DNA of 64,000 bases from UBA4582 sp965657335 (lineage in GTDB: Bacteria; Pseudomonadota; Gammaproteobacteria; Pseudomonadales; Azotimanducaceae). Of the stretch, positions 8,008 through 17,094 are shown piece by piece. A program made the translations under genes and the position numbers. The stretch's first letter is position 1; each line of letters opens with the position of its first letter. The notes below the pieces were generated by a model. The model was not told the DNA's origin. It searched no databases and was given only the letters and a program-made list of their open reading frames with translations. The stretch spans positions 1 through 64,000 of the forward strand of contig CBFHOH010000021.1 of NCBI GenBank assembly GCA_965657335.1, in the 5' to 3' direction.

Positions 8008-9525
8008 TCACTCGACCGGCTGATTCTGCAGCATGTGGGGCTTTACCAACAGCCTCTCTAAGCCTTCAAACAGCAACTCAACCAAAATAGCCAGCAGAGC
8101 CGCCGGTATTGCACCCTGTAAAATCAATTCCGTACTATTTAGCGCAAGCCCAGTTACGATTGGTTCACCTAACCCGCCCGCACCAATAAACGCCGCAAGT
8201 GTCGCCGTGCCAATACTGATCACCGCTGCAGTTTTAACGCCCGCTAAGATCGTGGGGGCAGCCATAGGCACCAATACATACCTCAACTGCTGGTAGCGAG
8301 TTAAGCCTATGGCTTCGGCAATGCTTTTCAACAATGGGTCTATGGTAAGTAATGCCGTAATTGTGTTTCGTAAAATAGGTAAAAGGGAATAGAGAAACAA
8401 AGCGATAACAGCGGGAACCTGACCAATACCAAACAAAGGTATCATTAGGGCTAACAAGGCGATAGAGGGAACGGTCTGCATTAGACCCGCGAGATAAACA
8501 ACTGTTCGAGAAAGTGTCGTGGACCTGAAGACTAAAATCCCAAGTGGAAACCCAACAAAACAGCCCAGCGCGAGCGCAATTGATGTAAGTTTCAGATGTA
8601 CCAGCGTATTTTCGAGCAACGAATCCGGAATGAGGTCAGAGAGACTGTTACGCGCCGATTCACCGGAGATATCTTGCGTTGTTATCTTCATATCAGCTAA
8701 GAATTGACTCGCAACTTCAGCAAAACTTTTACCATCTATCACAACCATGGCATTGAGGTCACGCATGAGTTGATCGTCTATTTTACCTGCAAGCTGATTA
8801 ACAATAGCTTTAACTTCTGACGGTAACGCCTTTCTAACAAAGGGCATACCTATGTACTGAGGGAAGTATTGTCGATCATCTATCAGGGTCGTTAGTTTAT
8901 ATCTTAGTAGATCACCATCCGTCGAATATGCGTCGGTGATGTCTATCTTTCCATCATCGATTGCCTGATAAGCGAGACCATGTTCAATACCCGTCGGGTT
9001 TTGGGTCAAACCATAAAGCGCAGATAGACCAGGCCATCCGTCTTCTCTGTTAAGGAACTCTAGCCCAAAAGCCACACGAAGCTCAGTCTGCTCTGACAAT
9101 TGGGATACACGCTCAAGCTTTAACGCTTTCGCGAGAGAATCTTTAAGTGCTATTGCATAAGTATTATTGAAACCAAAGGAATCAAGCGCCTGGAGGGGAG
9201 ACCCACCCAGTAGCTGATTAAGACGATTAGTCGAAGGTGAAGCATCATTAACCTTGAGAATAGCCCGGCTGAGAGTACCTGAGTATTCGGGATAAAGGTC
9301 AACCTCGCCATTGCGCAGTGCCTCGTAGCAAACGAGGGTGCCACCGAGCCCAAACTTTCGCTCAACCTCATAACCTTCTGCCTCAAGCATTTGTGACAGC
9401 ATTTCAGCCAGAAGATAACTCTCATTATAGTTTTTGCTCGCAACAACGACTGTTTGTTTGTTCGCCACAGCCGCAACAGAGAACAAACCTAAGGTGACAA
9501 GAAGCATGAACAAAAACCGTTTCAA
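8008..9525 (-). CDS. Osmoprotectant ABC transporter, fused substrate-binding protein and permease
   Basis: The first half (residues about 20-270) is an OpuAC/OpuBC-type binding protein with a signal peptide (FLFMLLVTLGLFSVAAVA), the VASKNYNESYLLAEML start and the VDLYPEYSGT motif of glycine betaine/choline binders. The second half (about 290-505) is a BPD_transp_1 permease with the characteristic GIGQVPAVIALFLYSLLPI loop and about five to six membrane helices. Both functions are thus in one 505-residue chain, with the binding domain N-terminal. The TTG start at 9525 is supported by AAGGAG eight bases upstream and by a 4-base overlap (TTGA) with the ATPase gene, giving an operon ATPase - fusion. 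The ligand may be betaine, choline or a related quaternary amine; this is inferred from the family. Confidence 0.88.
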   Translation of the reverse strand: MKRFLFMLLVTLGLFSVAAVANKQTVVVASKNYNESYLLAEMLSQMLEAEGYEVERKFGLGGTLVCYEALRNGEVDLYPEYSGTLSRAILKVNDASPSTNRLNQLLGGSPLQALDSFGFNNTYAIALKDSLAKALKLERVSQLSEQTELRVAFGLEFLNREDGWPGLSALYGLTQNPTGIEHGLAYQAIDDGKIDITDAYSTDGDLLRYKLTTLIDDRQYFPQYIGMPFVRKALPSEVKAIVNQLAGKIDDQLMRDLNAMVVIDGKSFAEVASQFLADMKITTQDISGESARNSLSDLIPDSLLENTLVHLKLTSIALALGCFVGFPLGILVFRSTTLSRTVVYLAGLMQTVPSIALLALMIPLFGIGQVPAVIALFLYSLLPILRNTITALLTIDPLLKSIAEAIGLTRYQQLRYVLVPMAAPTILAGVKTAAVISIGTATLAAFIGAGGLGEPIVTGLALNSTELILQGAIPAALLAILVELLFEGLERLLVKPHMLQNQPVE

Positions 9526-10259
9526 CCAACACGCTCCTTGTTAAAGAGTCGACTGACATATTCATCAACAGGGTTCAATTCAACTTCTTTTACTGCTCCT
9601 TTCTGAACAACTTCACCGCTGCGGATAATCACAAGGTACTCTGCAAGCTTTCTTGCTTCGTCCATATCGTGGGTCACAAGCACGACCGAGCGTTTTTCAA
9701 TCCTCTGGAGAGTGACAAATTCATCTTGAATATTGCGTCTGGTAATAGGATCTAGGGCGGAAAAAGGCTCGTCCAGCAACATAAGAGGTGGGTCTAACAT
9801 CATCGCCCTGCAGAGGCTTACCCTCTGCTGCTGACCACCTGAAAGCATGTGCGGATACCGATCAGAAAATTCATCGGACAGAGCCAACAACTCAAACAGC
9901 TCGCGGTATCGTTCGATCATCTTTTGCTTTGACCAACCTTCAAGACCAGCAACAAGCGTGACGTTTTCCCTGATTGTGAGATGAGGGAATAGTCCGGCAC
10001 CTTGAACAGCAAAACCCATTGCGCGACGTAACCCTGGGAGGTTTTTATAGTCAATTGTTTTGCCTGCCAGTAACACCTCACCAGCGTCCGGCACGACGAG
10101 ACCATTAATCAGGCGCAAGAATGTTGATTTACCACTACCGCTTTCACCCACAAGCGCAGTTGTCGCATCAAGAGGCAACCGAATTGAAACGCTTTTTATG
10201 ACTGTCTTATCTTGAAACGATTTACTTACGTTTGAAAACTCGACGCATGAAGAGAACAA
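9522..10259 (-). CDS. Osmoprotectant-type ABC transporter ATP-binding protein
   Basis: This 245-residue ATPase carries Walker A (GESGSGKST), the signature LSGGQQQRVSL, Walker B (LMLLDEPFSALD) and the switch His (VLVTHDMDEA). The sequence resembles OpuCA/OsmV-type ATPases that energise glycine betaine uptake, but lacks the C-terminal CBS pair found in some of them. The TTG at 10259 is preceded by GGAAG with a six-base spacing and gives the usual short N-terminus before VEFSNVSKSF. It precedes and overlaps the fused binding protein/permease gene by four bases, so the two form a complete importer operon. Confidence 0.9.
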   Translation of the reverse strand: MFSSCVEFSNVSKSFQDKTVIKSVSIRLPLDATTALVGESGSGKSTFLRLINGLVVPDAGEVLLAGKTIDYKNLPGLRRAMGFAVQGAGLFPHLTIRENVTLVAGLEGWSKQKMIERYRELFELLALSDEFSDRYPHMLSGGQQQRVSLCRAMMLDPPLMLLDEPFSALDPITRRNIQDEFVTLQRIEKRSVVLVTHDMDEARKLAEYLVIIRSGEVVQKGAVKEVELNPVDEYVSRLFNKERVG

Positions 10260-10277
10260 AAAAGGCTTCCTGTGCAG

Positions 10278-10293
10278 CCGGTTTACTAACCGG
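10278..10293. promoter_or_regulatory. Inverted repeat in the ABC operon leader
   Basis: CCGGTT (10278-10283) and AACCGG (10288-10293) flank TACT. The repeat lies between the predicted promoter (10316-10345) and the ATPase start at 10259, so it would be in the 5' leader as either a repressor site or a small RNA hairpin. No known operator is recognised. Confidence 0.35.
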
Positions 10294-10315
10294 TTATGAC
10301 TGTCGCATTTACCTG

Positions 10316-10345
10316 AGTATAGGCAGATCAGGTGTTCTGATTCAA
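10316..10345 (-). promoter_or_regulatory. Sigma-70-type promoter of the ABC operon
   Basis: On the minus strand TTGAAT (10345-10340) and TATACT (10321-10316) are separated by 18 bases, a good match to the housekeeping consensus. It sits about 57 bases upstream of the ATPase start codon and is correctly oriented. Confidence 0.55.
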
Positions 10346-10436
10346 ATTCGATTTATTCACATGTGATGTGCATTCGCTACATCGACACACCATCACATCC
10401 GAAACTCCGTTTGAACGTCGGTTTTGTCAACAACCT

Positions 10437-11846
10437 TTAAAGCCAATCCGTCACGGCGGCAATGTATTGCTCAAGATCATCAAGTGCAGCCTCACCTCGC
10501 CCCTCGGCCTTCAACACTGCAATTCGATCTAGCACACGTTCCCGCGCGGTATCACCTTGCCAAATAGACCTTCTATAATCTTTCCATTTCCCCTGCTCAC
10601 TTGGATCAAGTTCTGAATGAAAATTACGCGCGCGATAGCGGAATAACATCTCGGGTAACCGGCGATCCTGGAAGGCATCATTAAAGCTAGCGAGATCAAA
10701 CGGAGCACTTTGTCTTAACTCTGCCATCACTTGCTTATCTGATGCTGAAAAGAATTCTCCTTGATAAAGCATCAAATCCGGATCATCGTGCTGCTCAAAA
10801 CTTCCCTGTGAAATAGCATCCTGAATTTTCTCTACGACACCGCTCGCGGTCTGCAGTTGACGTAGATGCTCCATACATTTTTCCAAATCCAGACCCAGTC
10901 GCGTCTCCTGACCTTTAGCAGTAGAAATCGGGGCAATGGCCGGACAACGATTAATATGGATCGTCTTTAGGGCGATGCGTGTCTCATGTTCTGCCAGATC
11001 TTCCTTGCGGGAAAACATCAACCGGTGAAGCTCATTTGGTCCAACTTTTAATAGTGTGTCAGGACTCTCTGAGAGATCAAAACACAACACGCCATTCGGA
11101 TTAGTCGGATGGGCACAGATCGGCAGGATGACAGCAATACAATTTTTAGCCGCAGGATACATCGACGAGATATGGAGTATGGGTTGCTTTCCTAGTGGAT
11201 AGAGTTGCGACGTGACTTTTTTTTTGTTTCTCAACTCGAATAAAAAATCATAGAGTTTGGGCTGAGCCTGTTTCAGTTTTTTGGTGACATTTATTGTTGC
11301 CAATACGTCAGAGACGGCGTCATGCGCAGATTCATGTCCAATGCCATTTGCCTCGGTAAGCTTTTCCAGCCGGAAGGTGGGTACATCGTGCTCATTCCGC
11401 GGCCAAATAAATCCATCAGGCCTCAGGGCATGCGCCATACGGAATAAATCAATCACATCCCATCTGGAATTTCCTCCTTGCCACTCTCGAGCATAAGGAT
11501 CCAAAAAATTTCGATAGAGTGTGTTTCGGGTAAATTCATCGTCAAAACGTAAACTATTAAAACCAGCAACGCAGGTTCCCGGCACAGCGAATTCTGACAG
11601 GATTTTTTCAATGAATTTTGTTTCCGAAAGCCCTTTTTCCAAAACCTCCGACATTTTTATCCCAGTCACAAGGATTGCATCCGGCGAAGGAAGTACGTCA
11701 TCACCGGGCTTACAGAATAGGTCCAGAGGCTCGGATATGACATTCAAATCCATATCAGTCCTGACCCCAGCAAATTGCAGCACTCGGTCGCGCGCGGGAT
11801 CAATGCCAGTCGTCTCGTAATCGTACCAGTAGATTGTTTCAGCCAT
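10437..11846 (-). CDS. sbcB: Exonuclease I
   Basis: The gene encodes a 3'-5' exonuclease specific for single-stranded DNA, used in mismatch repair and recombination clean-up. The DnaQ-like active site begins at the N-terminus with YDYETTGIDPARD (ExoI), followed by GFNSLRFDDEF (ExoII) and ESAHDAVSDVLAT (ExoIII). The rest matches the SbcB SH3-like and helical C-terminal domains. Length from the ATG at 11846 is 469 residues, close to the E. coli enzyme; the open frame extends 54 codons further upstream but that part has no family resemblance. It is transcribed divergently from the transporter gene. No clear ribosome-binding site was seen. Confidence 0.93.
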   Translation of the reverse strand: MAETIYWYDYETTGIDPARDRVLQFAGVRTDMDLNVISEPLDLFCKPGDDVLPSPDAILVTGIKMSEVLEKGLSETKFIEKILSEFAVPGTCVAGFNSLRFDDEFTRNTLYRNFLDPYAREWQGGNSRWDVIDLFRMAHALRPDGFIWPRNEHDVPTFRLEKLTEANGIGHESAHDAVSDVLATINVTKKLKQAQPKLYDFLFELRNKKKVTSQLYPLGKQPILHISSMYPAAKNCIAVILPICAHPTNPNGVLCFDLSESPDTLLKVGPNELHRLMFSRKEDLAEHETRIALKTIHINRCPAIAPISTAKGQETRLGLDLEKCMEHLRQLQTASGVVEKIQDAISQGSFEQHDDPDLMLYQGEFFSASDKQVMAELRQSAPFDLASFNDAFQDRRLPEMLFRYRARNFHSELDPSEQGKWKDYRRSIWQGDTARERVLDRIAVLKAEGRGEAALDDLEQYIAAVTDWL

Positions 11847-12024
11847 GGAAGGATCATCACACATCTGGGTAACAGATCCAAAGCCCAATGATGCGTCCTT
11901 ACAGGTGCCCATTGGTGAACATTTAGTGGATGTACAGAAATTGAGGTGTTTATAATGTGGTTTTTCTGAAGGCTGGTGTACCCTGATTAACCATAGGCTT
12001 TTTTTCACCCTACTTGGTCCTTTC

Positions 12025-13458
12025 TTGGCCTGCTCAACTTACCTGCTACTGCAACACTATGGTTGGGACAGTTTGGCCTGCTACACCGGTGCTATTTCGG
12101 CGCTGTGTGCGACTTGGTGGATTTTTGAGCCGGTACCTATTCCGGCGACCTCCCTTGTTCCGATTGCCCTGTTACCGCTATTTGGCGTGCTATCACCCGC
12201 CGAGGTAGGTGCTTCCTATGGCAGTCCGCTGGTATTGCTGTTGATGGGCGGCTTCATCTTGTCCACCGCCATGGAGCGCAGTGGCGCCCATCTCCGTGTT
12301 GCACTGTTCATGGTTAACCTTTTCGGCGGCTCAAGCAGCCGACGGCTCGTCATGGGTTTTATGGCAGCAGCGGCAACATTGAGCATGTGGATTTCTAATA
12401 CCGCAACGGCACTCATGCTGCTGCCGGTTGCGCTAGCAGTCATTGAGCGCTCAAAAGACCCAAAACTTGCGGTACCTTTGTTACTGGGCATCGCCTATGC
12501 GGCGAATATCGGCGGTATAGGCACCCCTATAGGCACCCCGCCTAACCTCATATTTCGCGAGATATACCAACAAACGACAGGTGAAGAGGTGCTGTTTTTG
12601 ACGTGGATGTCTTGGGGCGTTCCCGCCGTTCTTATCCTGACNNNNNNNNNNNNNNNNNNNNNNNNNNNNNNNNNNNNNNNNNNNNNNNNNNNNNNNNNNN
12701 NNNNNNNNNNNNNNNNNNNNNNNNNNNNNNNNNNNNNNNNACCACTCGCTGCTCTTTGGGCAACCAGACACCTAAATCATCGAGGTCAGGTAGAAATGCC
12801 TGTCGTTGGGCAATGGCAAACCGATGAAAAACGTGTTTTTACCGTGTTCGTGCTCACGGCTATCGCATGGATGACTCGCGGCCAACCCTTCGGTGGCTGG
12901 AGCACGTGGCTGGACCTTAAAGGCGCTAACGATGCCAGCGTGGCATTGGTAGCCGTTGTCTGCATGTTTTTAATTCCAAATGGCAAGGGAGAGCGTCTGC
13001 TCGACTGGGAGACCGCAGCAAAAATACCATGGGGCATGCTGATACTGTTTGGGGGAGGAATAGCGATAGCCAAAGCGTTTGTTGTGTCAGGTTTAAGTGC
13101 AGCCTTAGGTAACGCGCTCGTCGGCATTACCACATGGCACATCATTTTTATCATTGGCGTGATCTGTCTGACCATCACCTTCCTGACAGAAATGACCAGC
13201 AATACGGCCACAACTGCCCTCATGATGCCTATTCTTGCTGCAGGCGCGCTGGCGGCCGGGATTGAACCCGCACTGCTGATGGTACCAGCGGCTATGAGCG
13301 CTAGTTGTGCATTTATGCTTCCTGTTGCAACAGCGCCTAACACCATCGTGTTCAGTACCGGCAGGTTTACAACGATGAAAATGGTACGAGAGGGTCTCGT
13401 GCTTAACTTTATCGGCCTGACCGTGATCACACTGATTTGCCTAATAGCATTTAGCTAG
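12025..13458 (+). CDS. DASS/SLC13-type anion (dicarboxylate/sodium) symporter, internal assembly gap
   Basis: This is a multi-spanning divalent-anion:sodium symporter. The two SNT signatures are seen: WISNTATALML (N-terminal repeat) and LTEMTSNTATTALMMP (C-terminal repeat), as are GGIGTPIGTPPN and the LPVATAPNTIVFS block. Such proteins import succinate, other dicarboxylates or sulfate. The frame is open and keeps phase across 99 undetermined bases. The annotated TTG at 12025 is probably not the true start: the in-frame codons upstream encode the expected first helix (LFFTLLGPFLACSTYLLLQ) but contain no ATG, GTG or TTG. CTG 11983 or ATT 11986, downstream of GAAGG at 11968 and of an exact TATAAT at 11951, are better candidates. 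Confidence 0.88.
   Translation: MACSTYLLLQHYGWDSLACYTGAISALCATWWIFEPVPIPATSLVPIALLPLFGVLSPAEVGASYGSPLVLLLMGGFILSTAMERSGAHLRVALFMVNLFGGSSSRRLVMGFMAAAATLSMWISNTATALMLLPVALAVIERSKDPKLAVPLLLGIAYAANIGGIGTPIGTPPNLIFREIYQQTTGEEVLFLTWMSWGVPAVLILXXXXXXXXXXXXXXXXXXXXXXXXXXXXXXXXXXPLAALWATRHLNHRGQVEMPVVGQWQTDEKRVFTVFVLTAIAWMTRGQPFGGWSTWLDLKGANDASVALVAVVCMFLIPNGKGERLLDWETAAKIPWGMLILFGGGIAIAKAFVVSGLSAALGNALVGITTWHIIFIIGVICLTITFLTEMTSNTATTALMMPILAAGALAAGIEPALLMVPAAMSASCAFMLPVATAPNTIVFSTGRFTTMKMVREGLVLNFIGLTVITLICLIAFS
12642..12740. other. Assembly gap (99 N)
   Basis: Undetermined bases inside the DASS transporter gene. The length is a multiple of three and both sides remain in frame, so the gap size is probably well estimated. 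It hides about 33 residues of a membrane region. Confidence 0.99.
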
Positions 13459-13463
13459 CAATG

Positions 13464-14531
13464 CTACTCACCCGTAGCTAGGGACTCCAACCTGCTGATA
13501 CGTTGGTCGGCCATCAGTTCGGCAAGGTCGCGGCAGGTTTGGAAGAAACTGGGAAGGTCTGCTCCATGCATGACGTAGACTTTTTCGAACAAAGGAACCA
13601 GATCATTGTAATCTGCGACTGTGCCTAACCGCGCATTATTAATTTCACCCTGCATCCAGAACTCGAACTCGGGAAAAGCAGTATCCGGATCATGCCAGTT
13701 TTCTTTAAGATTTTTATAGTCAGCTTGCAGCGCGGCGATCGCAATGCCCTTGCGTTCACGCTTCACCTCTTCCGGGTCTCCTCCTCGATAGATGTCATCT
13801 AGTTGATGTCGAGTTGTCGCAATCAGTTTTATCACCGCCTGAGATCTTTCTTGCGCTGCTAAGTGCAAATCAAAGGCATCTGGCTGACCTCGAGCCGCAA
13901 GCCATCTAGAAAGTGCAATTCGCTCTACCGCCGTTGCAAAACTTTCATTAAATCTCGTGTCTCCAGCAACATACAGTACCTTGTGTGCCAGTTCGTGAAA
14001 CAATAAAGCTGCCAGTTTTTCATCAGTTCTTCCCATAAAAGTATTAAGCAGCGGGTCGTCAAACCAACCGAGTGTGGAGTAAGCCGCTACGCCACCGACA
14101 AAGACTTCATACCCCTGTTGTTGCAGCTGTCTCGCGAAAGCTCGTGCGGCCTGTTCCTGAAAAAAACCTCGATAACTGACGCACCCTGCAATTGGATAAC
14201 AGAATGTCCGTAATTCAGTAGAAAACTCCTGCGCAGCAAAAACATTCCAAACGACAAATTGCCTTCCCGTGTCCACATAGCTTGAATAGCTATCCTCAAC
14301 GGGTAAACCGAGCTCTTCTTCAGCAAAGTTGAGCACATCTCGCGACAATAAAAGTTTGTTTTTGAGCGCCTGGTTCACCTCGGGGTTGGCCAGCACGATA
14401 TCGATGGATTCGCGATGCCAGAGCAATTGCATCTGACCTGTCGCCGCTTGGGTGTAGAAATTTAAACTGGAGCAGCCCATCAGAGAGCCGGTAAATGCTA
14501 TTAATATAAAAATCCTTCGACTTACCATCAT
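13464..14531 (-). CDS. Putative lipoprotein aminopeptidase (PF10023-type)
   Basis: The protein has a lipoprotein signal with the lipobox LMGC and then a domain with the zinc motif FHELAHKVLY (HExxH) and ESFATAVER, matching the 'putative aminopeptidase' family found in many Gammaproteobacteria. It is probably anchored to a membrane on the periplasmic side. The ATG at 14531 (or 14528) is chosen because it puts the signal peptide at the N-terminus; the longer open frame to 14738 would bury it and overlap the divergent gspA gene. Length is about 356 residues, normal for the family. Substrates are unknown. It is convergent with the DASS transporter with only five bases between them. Confidence 0.83.
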   Translation of the reverse strand: MMVSRRIFILIAFTGSLMGCSSLNFYTQAATGQMQLLWHRESIDIVLANPEVNQALKNKLLLSRDVLNFAEEELGLPVEDSYSSYVDTGRQFVVWNVFAAQEFSTELRTFCYPIAGCVSYRGFFQEQAARAFARQLQQQGYEVFVGGVAAYSTLGWFDDPLLNTFMGRTDEKLAALLFHELAHKVLYVAGDTRFNESFATAVERIALSRWLAARGQPDAFDLHLAAQERSQAVIKLIATTRHQLDDIYRGGDPEEVKRERKGIAIAALQADYKNLKENWHDPDTAFPEFEFWMQGEINNARLGTVADYNDLVPLFEKVYVMHGADLPSFFQTCRDLAELMADQRISRLESLATGE

Positions 14532-14636
14532 CACACTTAATCCTGTTCGAAATACCAGCCTCCTGATATTCTCACGTATAATCATACCGTCAACTTGAGC
14601 CGACGGCTTTAAACTACTCAATAAACAGCTAATCGC

Positions 14637-16340
14637 ATGTATAACCAGTATTTTGGCCTGACAGATTCCCCGTTTTCGATCGCGCCAAACCCTCTTTTTC
14701 TTTATATGAGCGAACGCCACCGCGAGGCGCTCGCGCATCTGTTATATGGTGTCCAAAGTCAGGGTGGCTTCATTCTGCTAACGGGAGAGGTAGGCACAGG
14801 TAAAACAACAGTTTGTCGTTGCCTACTCGAGCAGTTGCCAGAGGATGTCGATGTTGCTTTCGTCATTAATCCTAAACTCAGTGTGGATGAACTGCTCGGC
14901 ACAATTTGCGATGAATTCCACATAGCCTATGACAAAGGTGCAACGCGAAAACTGTTGGTTGATGCTATCAACGACTTTCTACTCGCATCCCATCAACAGA
15001 ACCGACGCACTGTATTAATTATTGACGAGGCACAAAACCTCGCTGTCGAAGTCTTGGAGCAATTACGACTACTGACTAATCTTGAGACAAACGAACGGAA
15101 GCTGCTTCAGATCATTTTGCTGGGGCAACCGGAGCTGCAACAAATACTCGCGAAACAAGAGCTCCGTCAACTATCTCAAAGAGTTACCGCACGTTTTCAT
15201 TTGCAGGCGTTATCTCGCAGCGAAGTGGCTGAATATATTTTTCACCGGCTTGAAGTCGCTGGATGCAAGCAGGAGTTGTTTCCGCAAGCGGTGATCAATC
15301 GAATCTACAGGATTAGCGCTGGCATACCGCGAGTCATCAACCTGATCTGCGACCGAGCGCTGCTCGGTGCCTACTCAGAAAATAAGTCACAGGTATCATT
15401 ATCGATACTCACAAAATCGGCCGAAGAGGTCCTGGGTAAACCGGCACAAAGACCAGGCAAAGGCTCGACGTTTAACACGATTCTCGCAGTCGCTTTCGTT
15501 GCTATGGTAGCCTCTGTGTGGTTTGTCGACAGACCGGGCAACACACAGGGCAGTTCAGACAACGAAATAGCAGAGGGGATTACAGAACAACCAGCTGCGC
15601 CAGCCGAAAGCCGGCGACAACTCGACGATTTCCAAACCAATCCAGCACCTTCTAAGCCAAACCTTGGCGAGTTGATTTCACTCAAAACAAAAGCGAGTTC
15701 AGATCACTTAGCATCTGTTAGCCGCAGCGTAACCGGCAGCCCCGACCCTGATTCTGCTATCACTAAAGTGCTCAATATCTGGGGCAACCCGCCTATCGAT
15801 GATTCTCAACCGGCTTGCGACCAAGTTGGTCAACTGGGCTTGAACTGCTTTGTCCAAAGGGGCAATTTTTACGACATCAAGGCATTTAATAGGCCTGTCG
15901 CAATTAACCTTTCAACCGAAAGCGACAAAGACAACTGGACCGCACTAATTGCGCTAGATGCAGCAACAGCAACATTTACAACCGACCAATCAGATTTTCG
16001 CGTCAGCGAATCCATGATCGAAAGCTGGCAAGGTGAGTTCATCGTCCTTTGGCGTATGCCGCCGGGATACAAAGCACCGATCTCCGAGGGCAGCAAAGGA
16101 GCGACTGTCGACTGGTTGGGCGCACAACTTTCTATTTTTGACTCTTTACCCTCGCCGACTTCAACCGTTACGTTTGATCAAGCACTTGCACAAAGAGTCC
16201 TATCGTTCCAGCGGTCGGTTAAGCTTAACCCCACCGCAATCGTTGGGCCAGAAACATGGATACACATCAATAGTTTAGAAGGCATCGGCATACCCTTTCT
16301 TTTAGATGAAAACGCTTTAACGCTCGGCGGTGATGGCTAA
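14637..16340 (+). CDS. gspA: ExeA/GspA-like ATPase with peptidoglycan-binding domain
   Basis: Residues about 1-270 form an AAA+ ATPase of the ExeA type with Walker A (TGEVGTGKTT) and Walker B (VLIIDEAQNL), starting with the family hallmark MYNQYFGLTDSPFSIAPNP. A membrane helix follows (about 280-300, ILAVAFVAMVASVWFV), and the periplasmic part ends in a PG_binding_1-like domain (about 505-555). In Aeromonas, ExeA with ExeB opens the peptidoglycan for insertion of the type II secretin. Length 567 is normal. The stop codon overlaps the start of gspB by one base. No secretin or other type II secretion gene is in the window. Confidence 0.9.
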   Translation: MYNQYFGLTDSPFSIAPNPLFLYMSERHREALAHLLYGVQSQGGFILLTGEVGTGKTTVCRCLLEQLPEDVDVAFVINPKLSVDELLGTICDEFHIAYDKGATRKLLVDAINDFLLASHQQNRRTVLIIDEAQNLAVEVLEQLRLLTNLETNERKLLQIILLGQPELQQILAKQELRQLSQRVTARFHLQALSRSEVAEYIFHRLEVAGCKQELFPQAVINRIYRISAGIPRVINLICDRALLGAYSENKSQVSLSILTKSAEEVLGKPAQRPGKGSTFNTILAVAFVAMVASVWFVDRPGNTQGSSDNEIAEGITEQPAAPAESRRQLDDFQTNPAPSKPNLGELISLKTKASSDHLASVSRSVTGSPDPDSAITKVLNIWGNPPIDDSQPACDQVGQLGLNCFVQRGNFYDIKAFNRPVAINLSTESDKDNWTALIALDAATATFTTDQSDFRVSESMIESWQGEFIVLWRMPPGYKAPISEGSKGATVDWLGAQLSIFDSLPSPTSTVTFDQALAQRVLSFQRSVKLNPTAIVGPETWIHINSLEGIGIPFLLDENALTLGGDG

Positions 16341-17077
16341 TGTCGTATATTCTTGACGCCCTCAAAAAATCAGAAAGCGAACGACAAAATCAGGACTTGC
16401 CTGATATAAACGCTATTCATCAGCGGCCTCAACAGCATCCTGACAAAAAACGGCGCATTTGGCCTTTGGCAATCCCGGTCATACTGACCCTGAACATCGC
16501 CGGTTTATGGCTTATCTGGGAACACGCCCCTGCGGAACGCGAAGAATCAAAGCCCCTACTATCTGAGTCACCAAGCAAAACCGACGCCCGCTCGACGCCC
16601 GCCACGACAGCGCTAGAGACGCAACTGATTAGCGCACCCGGTGAGGCTAAAACGCAACCGACGAGTACTGCACTCACGAAGCAAAGCCCCCCTGTTGCCG
16701 AAGCCATGGACGTTGGCGAGGTATCCGAAGTTCTCATTACGCCTGCGGACGCCTATCGAAGAATATCGAATAAGCCGACAGCGATTATCGAGCGGTCTGG
16801 TCAAAAACCCGAGAAGATAACCGCTCAGCCAGTCAGCAAAATAACAACCTTGCCTACCAACATTCAGCGTCAAATACCTGATTTAACGTTCTCAAGCCAC
16901 TTGTACGCGGATGATAGAACTTTTCGAATGGTGAACATCAATGGAAACATGTATCACGAAGGAGACATGATCGCCGAAGGCATTCGACTAGAGAGAATCA
17001 GCGAAGAGGGCGTCGTGTTAAATTATTTACACTACACCTTTGAAATCAGCGTCATCAGGGATTGGTCTTTCCAATAG
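16340..17077 (+). CDS. gspB: ExeB/GspB-like general secretion pathway protein
   Basis: The N-terminus MSYILDALKKSESERQ is the hallmark of GspB. A membrane helix lies at about 36-53 (IWPLAIPVILTLNIAGLWL), followed by a Pro/Thr/Ala-rich linker and a compact C-terminal GspB domain from about 180 (IPDLTFSSHLYADD to the final VIRDWSF). It is the partner of the ExeA/GspA ATPase directly upstream; start and stop overlap as taATG. The pair acts in the inner membrane and periplasm, assembling or placing a secretin. Length (245) fits the family. Confidence 0.88.
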   Translation: MSYILDALKKSESERQNQDLPDINAIHQRPQQHPDKKRRIWPLAIPVILTLNIAGLWLIWEHAPAEREESKPLLSESPSKTDARSTPATTALETQLISAPGEAKTQPTSTALTKQSPPVAEAMDVGEVSEVLITPADAYRRISNKPTAIIERSGQKPEKITAQPVSKITTLPTNIQRQIPDLTFSSHLYADDRTFRMVNINGNMYHEGDMIAEGIRLERISEEGVVLNYLHYTFEISVIRDWSFQ

Positions 17078-17094
17078 GCGCGGAAAAGAAGCGT

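Noticed and set aside
12481..12827. Antisense and out-of-frame open frames crossing the run of N in the transporter gene
   Set aside because: They are open only because undetermined bases cannot create stops, and they lie opposite or within a clear membrane transporter.
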